Positions 34,518 through 43,611 are shown, numbered from the stretch's first letter. The stretch: 64,000 nucleotides of DNA from Salaquimonas sp041736675 (GCA_041736675.1 JBGSTD010000061.1:1-64000), one strand, 5' to 3'. Numbers and translations are program-made. The notes: generated by a model not told the origin, from the letters alone.

Positions 34518-34551
34518 ATGAGACCGTACATCTCATAAAATGCTATTTTAT
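34518..34551. promoter_or_regulatory. Two inverted repeats in the ridA/soeA divergent gap
   Basis: ATGAGA-N7-TCTCAT (34518-34536) is followed at once by ATAAAA-N5-TTTTAT (34535-34551). They lie 38 bases upstream of the RidA start and 130 bases upstream of soeA, so a regulator binding here could serve either gene. No known family site is recognised. Confidence 0.35.
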
Positions 34552-34680
34552 CACATGTGGCCCCAACAACCTTTACCGTGTGGCGCTGCCAAAATACAAT
34601 GGCATCAGGCTATCACTACCGTGCAGTTTCTTTCATGACCCTATCTGTAACAAATGCTCAGCAATAGTGGGAAATTATTT

Positions 34681-37545
34681 ATGGCAGTGCCGGCAATTGA
34701 GTTGGAAAAATCGCCCTATGTCTCCGATGAAATCCGCAAGACCACCTGTTACATGTGCGCATGCCGCTGCGGTATCAATGTCCATCTGCGCAAGGGTGCT
34801 GATGGCAAGCCAAAAATCCGCTACATAGAAGGCAACCGCGATCACCCGATCAACAAGGGTGTTTTATGCGCCAAGGGTTCTGCCGGTATCATGCAGCATT
34901 ATTCACCAGCGCGGCTGAAAAAGCCGCTCAAGCGTGTTGGCGAACGCGGAGAAGGCAAGTTTGAAGAGATAGAATGGGATGAAGCCCTGTCAATTGCTGC
35001 CAAATGGCTGGGCGATATACGCAAGAGTGACCCAAAGAAATTGGCATTTTTCACCGGGCGCGACCAGAGCCAGTCCCTGACCGGATGGTGGGCGCAACAG
35101 TATGGAACGCCAAACTTTGCTGCCCATGGCGGATTCTGCTCGGTCAATATGGCTGCGGGCGGGATATACACCTTCGGCGGTGCCTTCTGGGAATTTGGCG
35201 CCCCTGATTGGGCCAAAACAGAATATTTCATGATTTTCGGTGTCGCTGAAGACCACGATTCAAACCCGATCAAACTCGGCCTTTCCAAGCTGAAATCGCG
35301 TGGCAAGAAGATTGTCGGCGTAAACCCTGTTCGCACCGGATATAATGCCATTGCGGATGAATGGGTGGCCATCACGCCAGGAACCGACGGATTGTTCGTT
35401 TTGTCACTCGTCCACGAATTGCTGAAAGCCGGCAAGGTCGATCTCGACTACCTGATCCGTTATACCAATGCGCCATGGCTGGTGATCGACGATCCAAAAG
35501 CAAAAGATCACGGCCTTTTTGCCCGTGACAAGGATGGCAACGCGCTTGTCATCGACCGCAAGAGCGGCAAGCCCGTTGCTTATAACAAAAAAGGTGTGAA
35601 GCCTCATCTCAAGGGCTCAGTCAAACTCGGTCGGCTCGGCATCGGCACCCGCAAGGCGGTGCCTGCATTTGAGCTTGTGGCGCGCAAATATCTGGCGGAT
35701 GAATTTGCCCCGGAGAACGTCACCCAGAAAACCGGAATTCCCGTCAGCCAGATCAAGCGCCTTGCCGCGGAAATAGCCGAAGCGGCCTTTGAAAGGGAAA
35801 TCGTCGTCGATCAACCCTGGACAGACATGAAAGGTGAAAAACACGACAAGATGATCGGCCGGCCGGTGGCGTTTCATGCCATGCGGGGCATTTCCGCCCA
35901 TTCAAACGGGTTTCAGACCTGCCGTGCCATTCACCTGTTGCAAATTCTTCTTGGATCAATCGATTGCCCGGGCGGCTTTCGGTTCAAGCCGCCCTATCCG
36001 CGTCCGGTCGCCGGCCAACCCAAACCCCATGGCGGCTGCAAACCGAACGAGCCTTTATCAGGCCCGCATCTGGGCTTTTTGCGCTCGCCTGCCGATCTGT
36101 TGATCAACCCTGACGGCTCGCCCCAGCGCATCGACAAGGCATTTTCATGGGATGCTCCCATGTCTTCACACGGTTTGATGCACATGGTTATTTCCAATGC
36201 GCACGCCCGCGATCCCTACGGCATTGAAGTATTGTTCATGTACATGGCCAATATGTCATGGAATTCGTCAATGAACACCGACGGTGTCATGAAAATGCTG
36301 ACCGACAAGGACGAAAACGGCGAATATGTAATACCGAAGATCATCTACTCAGATTCGTATTCATCCGAAATGGTAGCCTTTGCAGACCTTATCCTGCCTG
36401 ACACGACCTATCTTGAACGCCACGATGCTATTTCCATGCTCGACCGCCCGATCAGCGAACCCGAAGCCATGTGTGATGCAATCCGCTGGCCGGTCATTGA
36501 ACCGGACCGCGATGTCAGAGGGTTCCAGACAACGCTGATCAACCTTGGGTCTATGCTGAAATTGCCGGGCATGACCAATGAGGATGGGAGCGCAAAATAC
36601 AGGGATTACGCCGATTATATTACCAATCATCAGCGCAAGCCTGGTGTCGGACCGCTGGCTGGCTGGCGCGGCGCAGACGGCACAAAGACAGGACGCGGCG
36701 AACCCAATCCCGACCAGTTGCAGCGCTACATTGAAAATGGTGGCTTTTCCGAAACCCATGTACCAAAAGAGGCGCATTATTTCAAACATGCCAACATGGC
36801 CTGGCAAAACTGGGCTGTTGAGATGGGTCTTCAGGATACGCCGGTCGAAAATGTTTTCCAACTCTATCTTGAGCCGCTCCGCCAGTTTCAGCTTTGCGCT
36901 GAAGGAAAGGCAGAGCCGGTTCCGCCTGAAAGCCACCGCCAACGCATCCTGCATTGTTTTGATCCCTTGCCCACCTGGTATGAACCCTTTGAGGGAACTG
37001 CCATTGATACCGCCGATTTTCCCTACCACGCACTGACCCAGCGACCGGCGGCAATGTACCATTCCTGGGGCTCGCAAAATGCCTGGCTGCGCCAGATCCA
37101 TGGCTCAAACCCGATGTATATTCCCACGCAGATCTGCGATGAGATCGGCCTTGCCGATGGCGACTGGGCATGGGTTATTTCCCATCACGGCCGCATAAAG
37201 GTTCCTGTCGCCCGCATGGGGGCAGTGAACCCAAAAACCATGTGGACCTGGAATGCCATCGGCAAACGCAAGGGAGCCTGGTCGCTGACGCCAGGCGCGC
37301 CCGAGGCAACACGAGGCTTCTTGCTGAACCACATCATCAACGAATTATTGCCGCCCAAGGGTGACGGCTTGCGCTGGTCCAACTCGGACCCGATAACCGG
37401 ACAGGCGGCATGGTTTGACTTGCGCGTTCGGATAGAGAAAGCCGATACCGAAGACGGCCACAGTTTGCCTAAATTTGGCCAGCAGACAAGCCCGGTCGCG
37501 GCTCCCCATACAATACTTTCCTATGGAAAGGATTGGACAAAATGA
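34681..37545 (+). CDS. soeA: Sulfite dehydrogenase (quinone) molybdopterin subunit SoeA
   Basis: 954 residues from the ATG at 34681, with GGGA eight bases upstream; a start at 34654 would add nine residues. It is a molybdopterin enzyme of the DMSO reductase family with an N-terminal [4Fe-4S] motif, TTCYMCACRCG with a later Cys in NKGVLCAKG. There is no twin-arginine signal, which matches the cytoplasm-facing SoeABC complex known from Allochromatium and roseobacters that oxidises sulfite to sulfate and passes electrons to quinone. Long stretches fit SoeA, such as FGVAEDHDSNPIKLGLSKLK and YHSWGSQNAWLRQIHG. It overlaps soeB in ATGA. Thiosulfate or polysulfide reductase is the nearest alternative family; the three-gene set makes SoeA the best call. 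Confidence 0.88.
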   Translation: MAVPAIELEKSPYVSDEIRKTTCYMCACRCGINVHLRKGADGKPKIRYIEGNRDHPINKGVLCAKGSAGIMQHYSPARLKKPLKRVGERGEGKFEEIEWDEALSIAAKWLGDIRKSDPKKLAFFTGRDQSQSLTGWWAQQYGTPNFAAHGGFCSVNMAAGGIYTFGGAFWEFGAPDWAKTEYFMIFGVAEDHDSNPIKLGLSKLKSRGKKIVGVNPVRTGYNAIADEWVAITPGTDGLFVLSLVHELLKAGKVDLDYLIRYTNAPWLVIDDPKAKDHGLFARDKDGNALVIDRKSGKPVAYNKKGVKPHLKGSVKLGRLGIGTRKAVPAFELVARKYLADEFAPENVTQKTGIPVSQIKRLAAEIAEAAFEREIVVDQPWTDMKGEKHDKMIGRPVAFHAMRGISAHSNGFQTCRAIHLLQILLGSIDCPGGFRFKPPYPRPVAGQPKPHGGCKPNEPLSGPHLGFLRSPADLLINPDGSPQRIDKAFSWDAPMSSHGLMHMVISNAHARDPYGIEVLFMYMANMSWNSSMNTDGVMKMLTDKDENGEYVIPKIIYSDSYSSEMVAFADLILPDTTYLERHDAISMLDRPISEPEAMCDAIRWPVIEPDRDVRGFQTTLINLGSMLKLPGMTNEDGSAKYRDYADYITNHQRKPGVGPLAGWRGADGTKTGRGEPNPDQLQRYIENGGFSETHVPKEAHYFKHANMAWQNWAVEMGLQDTPVENVFQLYLEPLRQFQLCAEGKAEPVPPESHRQRILHCFDPLPTWYEPFEGTAIDTADFPYHALTQRPAAMYHSWGSQNAWLRQIHGSNPMYIPTQICDEIGLADGDWAWVISHHGRIKVPVARMGAVNPKTMWTWNAIGKRKGAWSLTPGAPEATRGFLLNHIINELLPPKGDGLRWSNSDPITGQAAWFDLRVRIEKADTEDGHSLPKFGQQTSPVAAPHTILSYGKDWTK

Positions 37546-38285
37546 CCCTGCTACCTGAGAAAACCAATAAAAAACTGGGCCTTGTAATAGATCTTGACGT
37601 CTGCGTCGGTTGTCACGCCTGCGTCGTCAATTGCAAGGAATGGAATACCGGCGGTTATGGCGCGCCCTTGAGTGACATAGATGTGTATGGCGATAATCCA
37701 TCGGGTGCATGGCTCAATCGTATTCATACTTTTGAAATCACACCCGAAAATGCGCCTGCGCAGATTGTACATTTTCCCAAATCCTGCCTGCATTGTGATG
37801 ATGCCCCCTGCGTTACAGTCTGCCCGACGGGCGCAAGCTATAAGCGCGGCGAAGACGGCATTGTGCTCGTTGAAGAAGACAAATGCATCGGCTGCGGATT
37901 GTGCGCCTGGGCCTGCCCCTATGGTGCACGCGAAATGGATCCGGTTGAAAATGTCATGAAGAAATGCACATTGTGCGTTGACCGGATTTACAATGAAAAC
38001 ATTCCTGAAATCGACCGTCAGCCGGCCTGCGTTCGCACCTGTCCTGCCAATGCCCGCCATTTCGGTGATTTTTCCGACCCAGCTTCAGCCGTATCAATCA
38101 TGACGCTTGAGCGGGGCGGCTATGATCTGATGCCTGAAATGGCAACCAAACCAGTCAACAAATATCTGCCACCGCGCGCTAAATCCAACCCGGCGACAAA
38201 ATCCGAACTTGCCCCGGCCTTTGCGCCCAAGGCTGGTGAAGGCCTGCTAGGCTGGATTGACCGCGCTCTAGAAAAACTGGGTTAA
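37542..38285 (+). CDS. soeB: Sulfite dehydrogenase iron-sulfur subunit SoeB
   Basis: 247 residues from the ATG at 37542, which overlaps the soeA stop (ATGA). A ferredoxin-like electron-transfer subunit with four cysteine clusters: DVCVGCHACVVNCKEWN, HCDDAPCVTVCPTGA, CIGCGLCAWACPYGA and the CTLCVDRI to CVRTCPANA pair, enough for four [4Fe-4S] clusters as in DmsB/PsrB/SoeB. It takes electrons from SoeA to the membrane subunit SoeC, whose gene starts four bases later. The last 50 residues are less conserved and Pro/Lys/Ala-rich. No signal peptide, as expected for a cytoplasmic subunit. Confidence 0.9.
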   Translation: MTLLPEKTNKKLGLVIDLDVCVGCHACVVNCKEWNTGGYGAPLSDIDVYGDNPSGAWLNRIHTFEITPENAPAQIVHFPKSCLHCDDAPCVTVCPTGASYKRGEDGIVLVEEDKCIGCGLCAWACPYGAREMDPVENVMKKCTLCVDRIYNENIPEIDRQPACVRTCPANARHFGDFSDPASAVSIMTLERGGYDLMPEMATKPVNKYLPPRAKSNPATKSELAPAFAPKAGEGLLGWIDRALEKLG

Positions 38286-38289
38286 TTCC

Positions 38290-39207
38290 ATGCATCCGGC
38301 CGTTTCCGTCATTTTCTTTACCGTAACATCTGGGGCAGGCTTTGGCCTGATCTTTCTCATTTCTCTTGGATGGCCTCTGCACCTAGGTGCATTGCCGGTC
38401 TTTTTGTCTTGTTTGCTGGCTGGCGGACTGGCGGTCGCCGGACTGATCTCCTCCACCTTTCATCTCGGCCATCCCGAACGCGCCTGGCGGGCCTTTTCGC
38501 AGTGGCGCTCCTCATGGCTGTCGCGCGAAGGCGTTCTCGCCGTCATCACCCTCACCCTTTTCGGGCTCTACACGCTCATTTGGGTGCTGGGCGGTCAGCG
38601 TATCCCGCTTTTGGGTACTCTGATCGCCATTCTGGCCGCGTTGACGGTCTATGCGACGGCCATGATTTATGCCCAGTTGAAAACCGTTCCCAACTGGAAC
38701 AGCCACCTGACACCGCTTTGTTATCTGGCATTTTCCCTGTCTTCAGGCTTTTTTTTGGCGACTGCTATCGGCTTCAATACCCCGGTTCTCGGTTTTCCGA
38801 CGCCAATTGTCTCGGCGTTGATACTTGTCGCTGCGTGGATTGCAAAAATCATCTGGTGGAACCGCGCCGCATCCATAGGCTTTTCCCAAACCGGCTCGAA
38901 TACCGGCACGGCAACCGGCCTTGGGGCCTTGGGCAAAGTCAGGCTGTTTGAAAAGCCTCATTCGGGTGAAAACTATCTGACACGCGAAATGGTTCACCAG
39001 ATCGGCCGCAAGCACGCCGCCAGGTTGAGGTTGATTGCCCTTGTTCTAGGTCTCGCTATTCCCCTCGTACTTTGTTTTCTGGCTTTGGCAACGAACATGA
39101 CTTGGCTTTTTTCGGGACTTGCGTTTGTTTCAATGATTGCTGGACTGTTTGCCGAGCGTTGGCTATTTTTCGCCGAGGCCAAACATGCCGTTTCGCTGTA
39201 TTATTGA
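38290..39207 (+). CDS. soeC: Sulfite dehydrogenase membrane anchor SoeC (DmsC-like)
   Basis: 305 residues with about eight transmembrane helices (for example VIFFTVTSGAGFGLIFLISL and LIALVLGLAIPLVLCFLALA). It belongs to the DmsC-type anchors that bind quinone and hold the catalytic subunits on the cytoplasmic face. The family stretch STFHLGHPERAWRAFSQWRS is clear, as is NRAASIGFSQTGSNTGTA. It starts four bases after soeB. A 12-base gap leads to the alpha/beta hydrolase gene, so the hydrolase is probably in the same transcript. Confidence 0.9.
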   Translation: MHPAVSVIFFTVTSGAGFGLIFLISLGWPLHLGALPVFLSCLLAGGLAVAGLISSTFHLGHPERAWRAFSQWRSSWLSREGVLAVITLTLFGLYTLIWVLGGQRIPLLGTLIAILAALTVYATAMIYAQLKTVPNWNSHLTPLCYLAFSLSSGFFLATAIGFNTPVLGFPTPIVSALILVAAWIAKIIWWNRAASIGFSQTGSNTGTATGLGALGKVRLFEKPHSGENYLTREMVHQIGRKHAARLRLIALVLGLAIPLVLCFLALATNMTWLFSGLAFVSMIAGLFAERWLFFAEAKHAVSLYY

Positions 39208-39219
39208 CCGGATATATCC

Positions 39220-40050
39220 ATGCAGTTTCACAAGATTACCGACTGGGACGATGCCTACACAAATGCAGCCCATATTCCTAATGCTGATCAGATTGCCAAG
39301 GCTTGGCCGAAAAAGGCCGATGCTTTCCGAAAGAAACTATTGAAAGAAGAGCGCGCATCACTGGATTTGTCTTATGGCGAGGGCGAGCGCAACCTTGTCG
39401 ATATTTTTTATCCGGACAGTGATCCCAAAGGCCTGTTCGTCTTTGTTCACGGCGGATACTGGATGCGGTTTGACAAGTCCCAGTGGTCACATTTGGCTGA
39501 AGGCGCGCTTTCAAGAGGCTGGATTGTTGCCATGCCTTCCTATTCGCTTTGTCCTTCGGTCAAAGTGTCGGACATCACCCGCGAAGTGGCTAAGGCGATT
39601 GAGTTTGTCGCGGGAAACATCAAGGGACCGATCCGGCTTGCTGGGCATTCTGCAGGTGGCCATCTGGTTGCAAGAATGATCTGCAACAACGCGCCACTGA
39701 CAAAACGGGTCCAGTCCCGCATCGAACACGTCATGGCAATCTCGCCTGTATCAGACCTTCGCCCGCTATGCTGTCTCAAGCTTAACGAGACCCTGAAGAT
39801 GAGTGACAAGGAAGCGGCAAGCGAAAGCCCGGCCCTTTTGACGCCATTGCCCAATGCGCGTGTCACTTGCTGGGTTGGGGCGGCTGAGCGCAGCGAATTT
39901 ATCCGGCAAAACCTGTTGTTGGCGGCAGCCTGGCACGGTCTTGGCGCACGGATTTCCCATGTCGAGCAATCAGACAGGCACCATTTCAACATCATTGATG
40001 ATCTGGCTGACACGGACAGTCGAATGGTGCATACCCTGCTCGACACCTGA
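39220..40050 (+). CDS. Alpha/beta hydrolase, kynurenine formamidase-like
   Basis: 276 residues. The hydrolase fold shows the oxyanion motif FVHGGYWMRFDKSQW, the nucleophile elbow LAGHSAGGHLVARM (Ser near residue 142), and a likely catalytic histidine in DRHHFNIIDDLADTDS. The HGGYW and GHSAGGH motifs place it near the esterase/arylformamidase group, but the substrate is unknown; formamidase is only a family resemblance. It lies 12 bases after soeC and 37 bases before a RidA gene, so five genes may be one operon. A link to sulfite oxidation is not obvious. Confidence 0.75.
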   Translation: MQFHKITDWDDAYTNAAHIPNADQIAKAWPKKADAFRKKLLKEERASLDLSYGEGERNLVDIFYPDSDPKGLFVFVHGGYWMRFDKSQWSHLAEGALSRGWIVAMPSYSLCPSVKVSDITREVAKAIEFVAGNIKGPIRLAGHSAGGHLVARMICNNAPLTKRVQSRIEHVMAISPVSDLRPLCCLKLNETLKMSDKEAASESPALLTPLPNARVTCWVGAAERSEFIRQNLLLAAAWHGLGARISHVEQSDRHHFNIIDDLADTDSRMVHTLLDT

Positions 40051-40087
40051 TTCCCAGATATCTCCAACTGTTACAACGGATAAGACA

Positions 40088-40429
40088 ATGATCACACGCA
40101 GCCAAACCAATGCCCGCATGAGCCAGATGGTTAAACACAACGGCATTGCCTATCTCGCAGGCCAGGTCGGAACCGAGGGCGATACCATCGCGAACCAGGT
40201 GCGCCAGTGCCTTGAAAAAGTAGACGCACTTCTGGCAGAGGCCGGCTCCTCGAAAGAAAAGATGCTTTCAGCGGTAGTATGGCTTGCCGACATGAAGGAT
40301 TTTGCCGAAATGAATGCGGTTTGGGAAGCATGGGTCCCCGCCGGTCACGCTCCGGCAAGGGCAACCGGTGAAGTGAAACTGGCGACACCCGGCTACATGG
40401 TCGAGTTCATCATCACCGCTGCCTGCTGA
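40088..40429 (+). CDS. RidA (YjgF/UK114) family protein, short type
   Basis: 113 residues from the ATG at 40088, the only start that gives the family N-terminus (ITRSQTNARMSQMVKHNGIA); the frame is open upstream but overlaps the hydrolase. It is of the short RidA type with YLAGQVGTEGDTIANQVRQC and, near the C-terminus, PARATGEVKLATPGYMVEFI carrying the conserved substrate-binding Arg and Glu positions. A function like E. coli RidA (hydrolysis of 2-iminopropionate and 2-aminoacrylate made by PLP enzymes) is possible. It closes the soe cluster and is followed directly by a terminator. Confidence 0.88.
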   Translation: MITRSQTNARMSQMVKHNGIAYLAGQVGTEGDTIANQVRQCLEKVDALLAEAGSSKEKMLSAVVWLADMKDFAEMNAVWEAWVPAGHAPARATGEVKLATPGYMVEFIITAAC

Positions 40430-40432
40430 CAG

Positions 40433-40470
40433 AAAAGGCGGATCACAACATTTGGTGCAATCCGCCTTTT
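40433..40470. terminator. Bidirectional terminator between ridA and the SDR gene
   Basis: AAAAGGCGGAT at 40433-40443 pairs with ATCCGCCTTTT at 40460-40470 across a 16-base loop. The T-run on each strand makes it work for both convergent genes. Confidence 0.85.
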
Positions 40471-40508
40471 AGTCAAACTGTTCGCGCAAAGCCGTTTTCG
40501 GTCATATA

Positions 40509-41270
40509 TCACGGCAGACGGATGGCGCCATCCAGACGGATTGTTTCGCCGTTCATGTAGGGACTTTCAACAATCATGCGCGCCAGCGAGCCATATTCCG
40601 ACGGCTTGCCCAGGCGTTTGGGAAAGGTGACTTGCGCTGAAAGAGAATCAACCACTTCCTGGCCAAGACCCTCAAACAGCGGGGTCAAAAACAATCCAGG
40701 CGCGATGGCGCAAATGCGGATGCCATAATAGGCAAGATCGCGCGCCACGGGCAAAGTCATCCCGACTATTGCGCCCTTGGTAGCAGAATACGCAACCTGG
40801 CCTTTTTGCCCGTCAAAGGCGGCTACTGAGGCAGTATTGACGATAACGCCACGCTCTCCGTCTTCATTCGGCTGGTTCTTGGCCATTTGTTCTGCACAAA
40901 GGCGAAACACGTTGAAGGTTCCTGTCAAATTGATATCGACAACCTTTTTGAACAGGCCGAGCGTGTGAGGCCCTTCCTTGCCGAGTGTCTTTGAGGCAAC
41001 GCCAATACCCGCGCAATTGATGTTGGCGGTGATCCGTCCGAATTTCTTCATCGTTGCCTCTATGCCTGCAACGACGCTCGCCTCATCGGTGACATCAACC
41101 TTTTGAAACAATACATTCTCGCCAAGTTCATTGGCGACGATCTCGCCGCGCTCGCCGTTCATGTCGAAGATTGCGACCTTTGCACCTGCGGCAACAAAAT
41201 TGCGAACGGTAGCTTCGCCAAGGCCGGATGCCCCGCCGGTAACAACGGCGACTGTTTCATTGAGTTTCAT
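40509..41270 (-). CDS. SDR 3-hydroxyacyl-CoA dehydrogenase, HSD10-like
   Basis: 253 residues from the ATG at 41270, which has GGAG seven bases upstream; a longer frame to 41318 is unlikely. It is a classical short-chain dehydrogenase: cofactor motif TGGASGLGEA, acidic NAD+ residue in FDMNGERGE, NINCAGIG, and the catalytic Tyr-Lys in AYSATKGAIVG. The tail GLFLTPLFEGLGQEVVDSL and the overall pattern resemble type II 3-hydroxyacyl-CoA dehydrogenases (HSD17B10), which oxidise 3-hydroxyacyl-CoA in fatty acid or isoleucine breakdown. The substrate is inferred. A 220-base gap upstream holds the atp terminator and presumably this gene's promoter. Confidence 0.82.
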   Translation of the reverse strand: MKLNETVAVVTGGASGLGEATVRNFVAAGAKVAIFDMNGERGEIVANELGENVLFQKVDVTDEASVVAGIEATMKKFGRITANINCAGIGVASKTLGKEGPHTLGLFKKVVDINLTGTFNVFRLCAEQMAKNQPNEDGERGVIVNTASVAAFDGQKGQVAYSATKGAIVGMTLPVARDLAYYGIRICAIAPGLFLTPLFEGLGQEVVDSLSAQVTFPKRLGKPSEYGSLARMIVESPYMNGETIRLDGAIRLP

Positions 41271-41431
41271 GTTATGCTCCAAATTTGGGAATGATATGAA
41301 AACAGAATAGACCAGCAAGTCTGTTGAATGCCAGACTCATTATCACAAAGCGAGAAACAATCCCGCGACTTTTATCCATTGCATACATCGAATTGGAAAG
41401 CGGCATTAGGTTGCTTTAAGCATGGCATCTT

Positions 41432-41469
41432 CAAAATGAAAACGGGCCGCGACAGGATCACGACCCGTT
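41432..41469 (-). terminator. Terminator of the atpHAGDC operon
   Basis: On the minus strand a stem AACGGG / CCCGTT, extended inward by a mismatch and two more pairs, followed by TTTTCATTTTG, 22 bases after the atpC stop. The T-run is broken by two bases. Confidence 0.7.
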
Positions 41470-41490
41470 CAAATATTAAAGCATCTACAT

Positions 41491-41898
41491 TTAGGCTGGA
41501 AGCAGGGCGCCCTGCAGAGTGGTCAGCTGATCCAGATAATCACTTGCCGCTGATTTGGCTTGATCATCTTTGGCATCTGCCACGTCTTCTTTTGCATCCT
41601 GTATGCGCTTGGCAATTTCGTCCTTGTCCAGATCATTGGCATTGACAGCATACTCGGCCAGAACCGAAAGACCGTTTGGCGAGACATCGGCAAATCCGCC
41701 AAAGACGACATAGCGTGATGCTTCGCCATTTGCCATTTTGACTTCGATCACACCCGGCATGATGGTTGACATGAACGGAGCGTGGTTTGCAAATACTTCG
41801 AAGTAGCCTTCCGTGCCTGGAATAAGCACGGAAGATGCTTCGCCGGAAACCAGGAGTTTCTCAGGTGATACCAATTCAAAAGCAAATGGCTGTGCCAT
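41491..41898 (-). CDS. atpC: ATP synthase F1 subunit epsilon
   Basis: 135 residues, last gene of the atpHAGDC operon. The epsilon subunit sits on the gamma stalk and inhibits ATP hydrolysis. The N-terminal beta sandwich shows FELVSPEKLLVSGEASSVLI and GVIEVKMANGEASRYVVFGG; the C-terminal two-helix region (LDKDEIAKRIQDAKEDVADA) is present. A gap of 35 bases separates it from atpD. The operon terminator follows. Confidence 0.95.
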   Translation of the reverse strand: MAQPFAFELVSPEKLLVSGEASSVLIPGTEGYFEVFANHAPFMSTIMPGVIEVKMANGEASRYVVFGGFADVSPNGLSVLAEYAVNANDLDKDEIAKRIQDAKEDVADAKDDQAKSAASDYLDQLTTLQGALLPA

Positions 41899-41933
41899 TC
41901 ATCTCTTCCTTTCAGCGCGTTTCCAGCAGTCGA

Positions 41934-43502
41934 TCAGGCTGCTTCAGCAGCCATTCTTTGTGCTTTTTCAACGGCTTCTTCAATAGAGCCAACCAGATAA
42001 AAGGCAGCTTCAGGCAAATGGTCATACTTGCCGTCAACCAGATCACGGAAGCCCTTGATTGTATCTTCCAGCGGAACCAGCTTGCCCGGAGAACCGGTGA
42101 ACACTTCAGCCACAAAGAACGGCTGTGACAGGAAGCGCTCAACCTTGCGGGCGCGAGCAACAGCCAGTTTGTCTTCCTCGGACAATTCGTCCATGCCGAG
42201 AATGGCGATAATGTCCTGCAAGGCCTTGTAGCGCTGCAACACTTCCTGCACGTCACGGGCACAACGGTAATGCTCTTCACCGATAACCAGCGGATCAAGA
42301 ATACGCGAGGTCGAATCCAGCGGGTCAACCGCAGGATAAATGCCTTTTTCAGCGATCGAGCGGTTAAGAACCGTTGTCGCGTCAAGGTGGGCGAAAGTTG
42401 AAGCCGGAGCCGGGTCGGTCAAGTCATCGGCAGGAACATAAACGGCCTGCACGGAAGTAACCGAACCCTTGTTCGTGGTGGTGATGCGTTCCTGCATCGC
42501 GCCCATGTCCGTACCCAGTGTCGGCTGATAACCCACAGCTGACGGAATACGGCCAAGCAGAGCCGACACTTCGGAACCAGCCTGCGTAAAGCGGAAAATA
42601 TTGTCCACGAAAAACAGAACGTCCTGGCCTTCATCGCGGAAATGCTCGGCAATCGTCAGACCGGTCAGGGCAACACGGGCACGTGCACCCGGAGGCTCGT
42701 TCATCTGGCCGAACACGAGGGCGCATTTTGATCCAACGGTCGAACCGTTGTTTTCATGCGGGTCCTTGTTCACGCCGGACTCGATCATTTCGTGATACAA
42801 GTCGTTGCCTTCACGGGTACGCTCGCCAACACCGGCAAACACCGAGTAACCACCGTGGGCTTTCGCGATGTTGTTGATCAGTTCCTGAATGAGAACGGTC
42901 TTGCCAACGCCGGCACCGCCGAACAGGCCGATTTTACCACCCTTGGCGTAAGGAGCCAGAAGGTCCACGACCTTGATGCCCGTAACGAGAATCTCAGCTT
43001 CGGTTGACTGTTCGACAAATTCAGGCGCGGGCTGGTGAATACCTCGTGTAGCCTTTGTCTTGACCGGACCTGCCTCATCTACCGGCTCGCCGATAACGTT
43101 GAGAATGCGGCCAAGGCATTCATCGCCAACTGGAACAGTGATCGGCGAACCGGTGTCCCTGACCTGCTGACCGCGAACAAGACCTTCGGTCGAGTCCATC
43201 GCGATGGTGCGAACTGTGTTTTCACCAAGATGCTGGGCAACTTCGAGAACGAGGCGCTGACCATTATTGCTTGTCTCAAGCGCGTTGAGGATCGCTGGAA
43301 GACCACCAGCGAACTGGACGTCCACAACAGCGCCGATAACCTGGGTGACTTTACCTGAACCGGTAATCACCGAGGATTTCTTTTCAACAGGAGCTTTTGC
43401 AGTGGCAGCCTTTGCAGGGGCGGCCTTGGCAGCAGGTGCTTTTGCCGCCGGTTTCTTTTCAGCAGCTTTTGCAGGTACTTTTGGTGTTGCAGCTTTTGCC
43501 AT
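41934..43502 (-). CDS. atpD: ATP synthase F1 subunit beta, with Ala/Lys-rich N-terminal extension
   Basis: 522 residues from the ATG at 43502, with GGAGAGAG upstream; a longer frame to 43535 is unlikely. Catalytic subunit with P-loop GGAGVGKTV, the catalytic Glu-Arg in VGERTREGND, Walker B DVLFFVDNIF, and the DELSEED-type loop MDELSEEDKL. The first 49 residues are low-complexity Ala/Lys/Pro (for example AKAAPAKAATAKAPVEKK) before KVTQVIGAVVDVQF, where E. coli AtpD begins. Such extensions occur in AtpD of Brucella and other Rhizobiales. A gap of 109 bases separates it from atpG. Confidence 0.97.
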   Translation of the reverse strand: MAKAATPKVPAKAAEKKPAAKAPAAKAAPAKAATAKAPVEKKSSVITGSGKVTQVIGAVVDVQFAGGLPAILNALETSNNGQRLVLEVAQHLGENTVRTIAMDSTEGLVRGQQVRDTGSPITVPVGDECLGRILNVIGEPVDEAGPVKTKATRGIHQPAPEFVEQSTEAEILVTGIKVVDLLAPYAKGGKIGLFGGAGVGKTVLIQELINNIAKAHGGYSVFAGVGERTREGNDLYHEMIESGVNKDPHENNGSTVGSKCALVFGQMNEPPGARARVALTGLTIAEHFRDEGQDVLFFVDNIFRFTQAGSEVSALLGRIPSAVGYQPTLGTDMGAMQERITTTNKGSVTSVQAVYVPADDLTDPAPASTFAHLDATTVLNRSIAEKGIYPAVDPLDSTSRILDPLVIGEEHYRCARDVQEVLQRYKALQDIIAILGMDELSEEDKLAVARARKVERFLSQPFFVAEVFTGSPGKLVPLEDTIKGFRDLVDGKYDHLPEAAFYLVGSIEEAVEKAQRMAAEAA

Positions 43503-43611
43503 TTTGTCTCTCTCCAGACTTGGACGCTTCATCATCAGTTATGACTGGCATTCCAGATTGTTATACGTGTGTTTCGTTTTCGGCCGATGTTTCCATCAGG
43601 AAAACAAAATT

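Noticed and set aside
43355..43502. AtpD extension as a mitochondrial-type targeting sequence
   Set aside because: It is lysine- and alanine-rich but belongs to a cytoplasmic bacterial subunit; similar tails occur in Rhizobiales AtpD.
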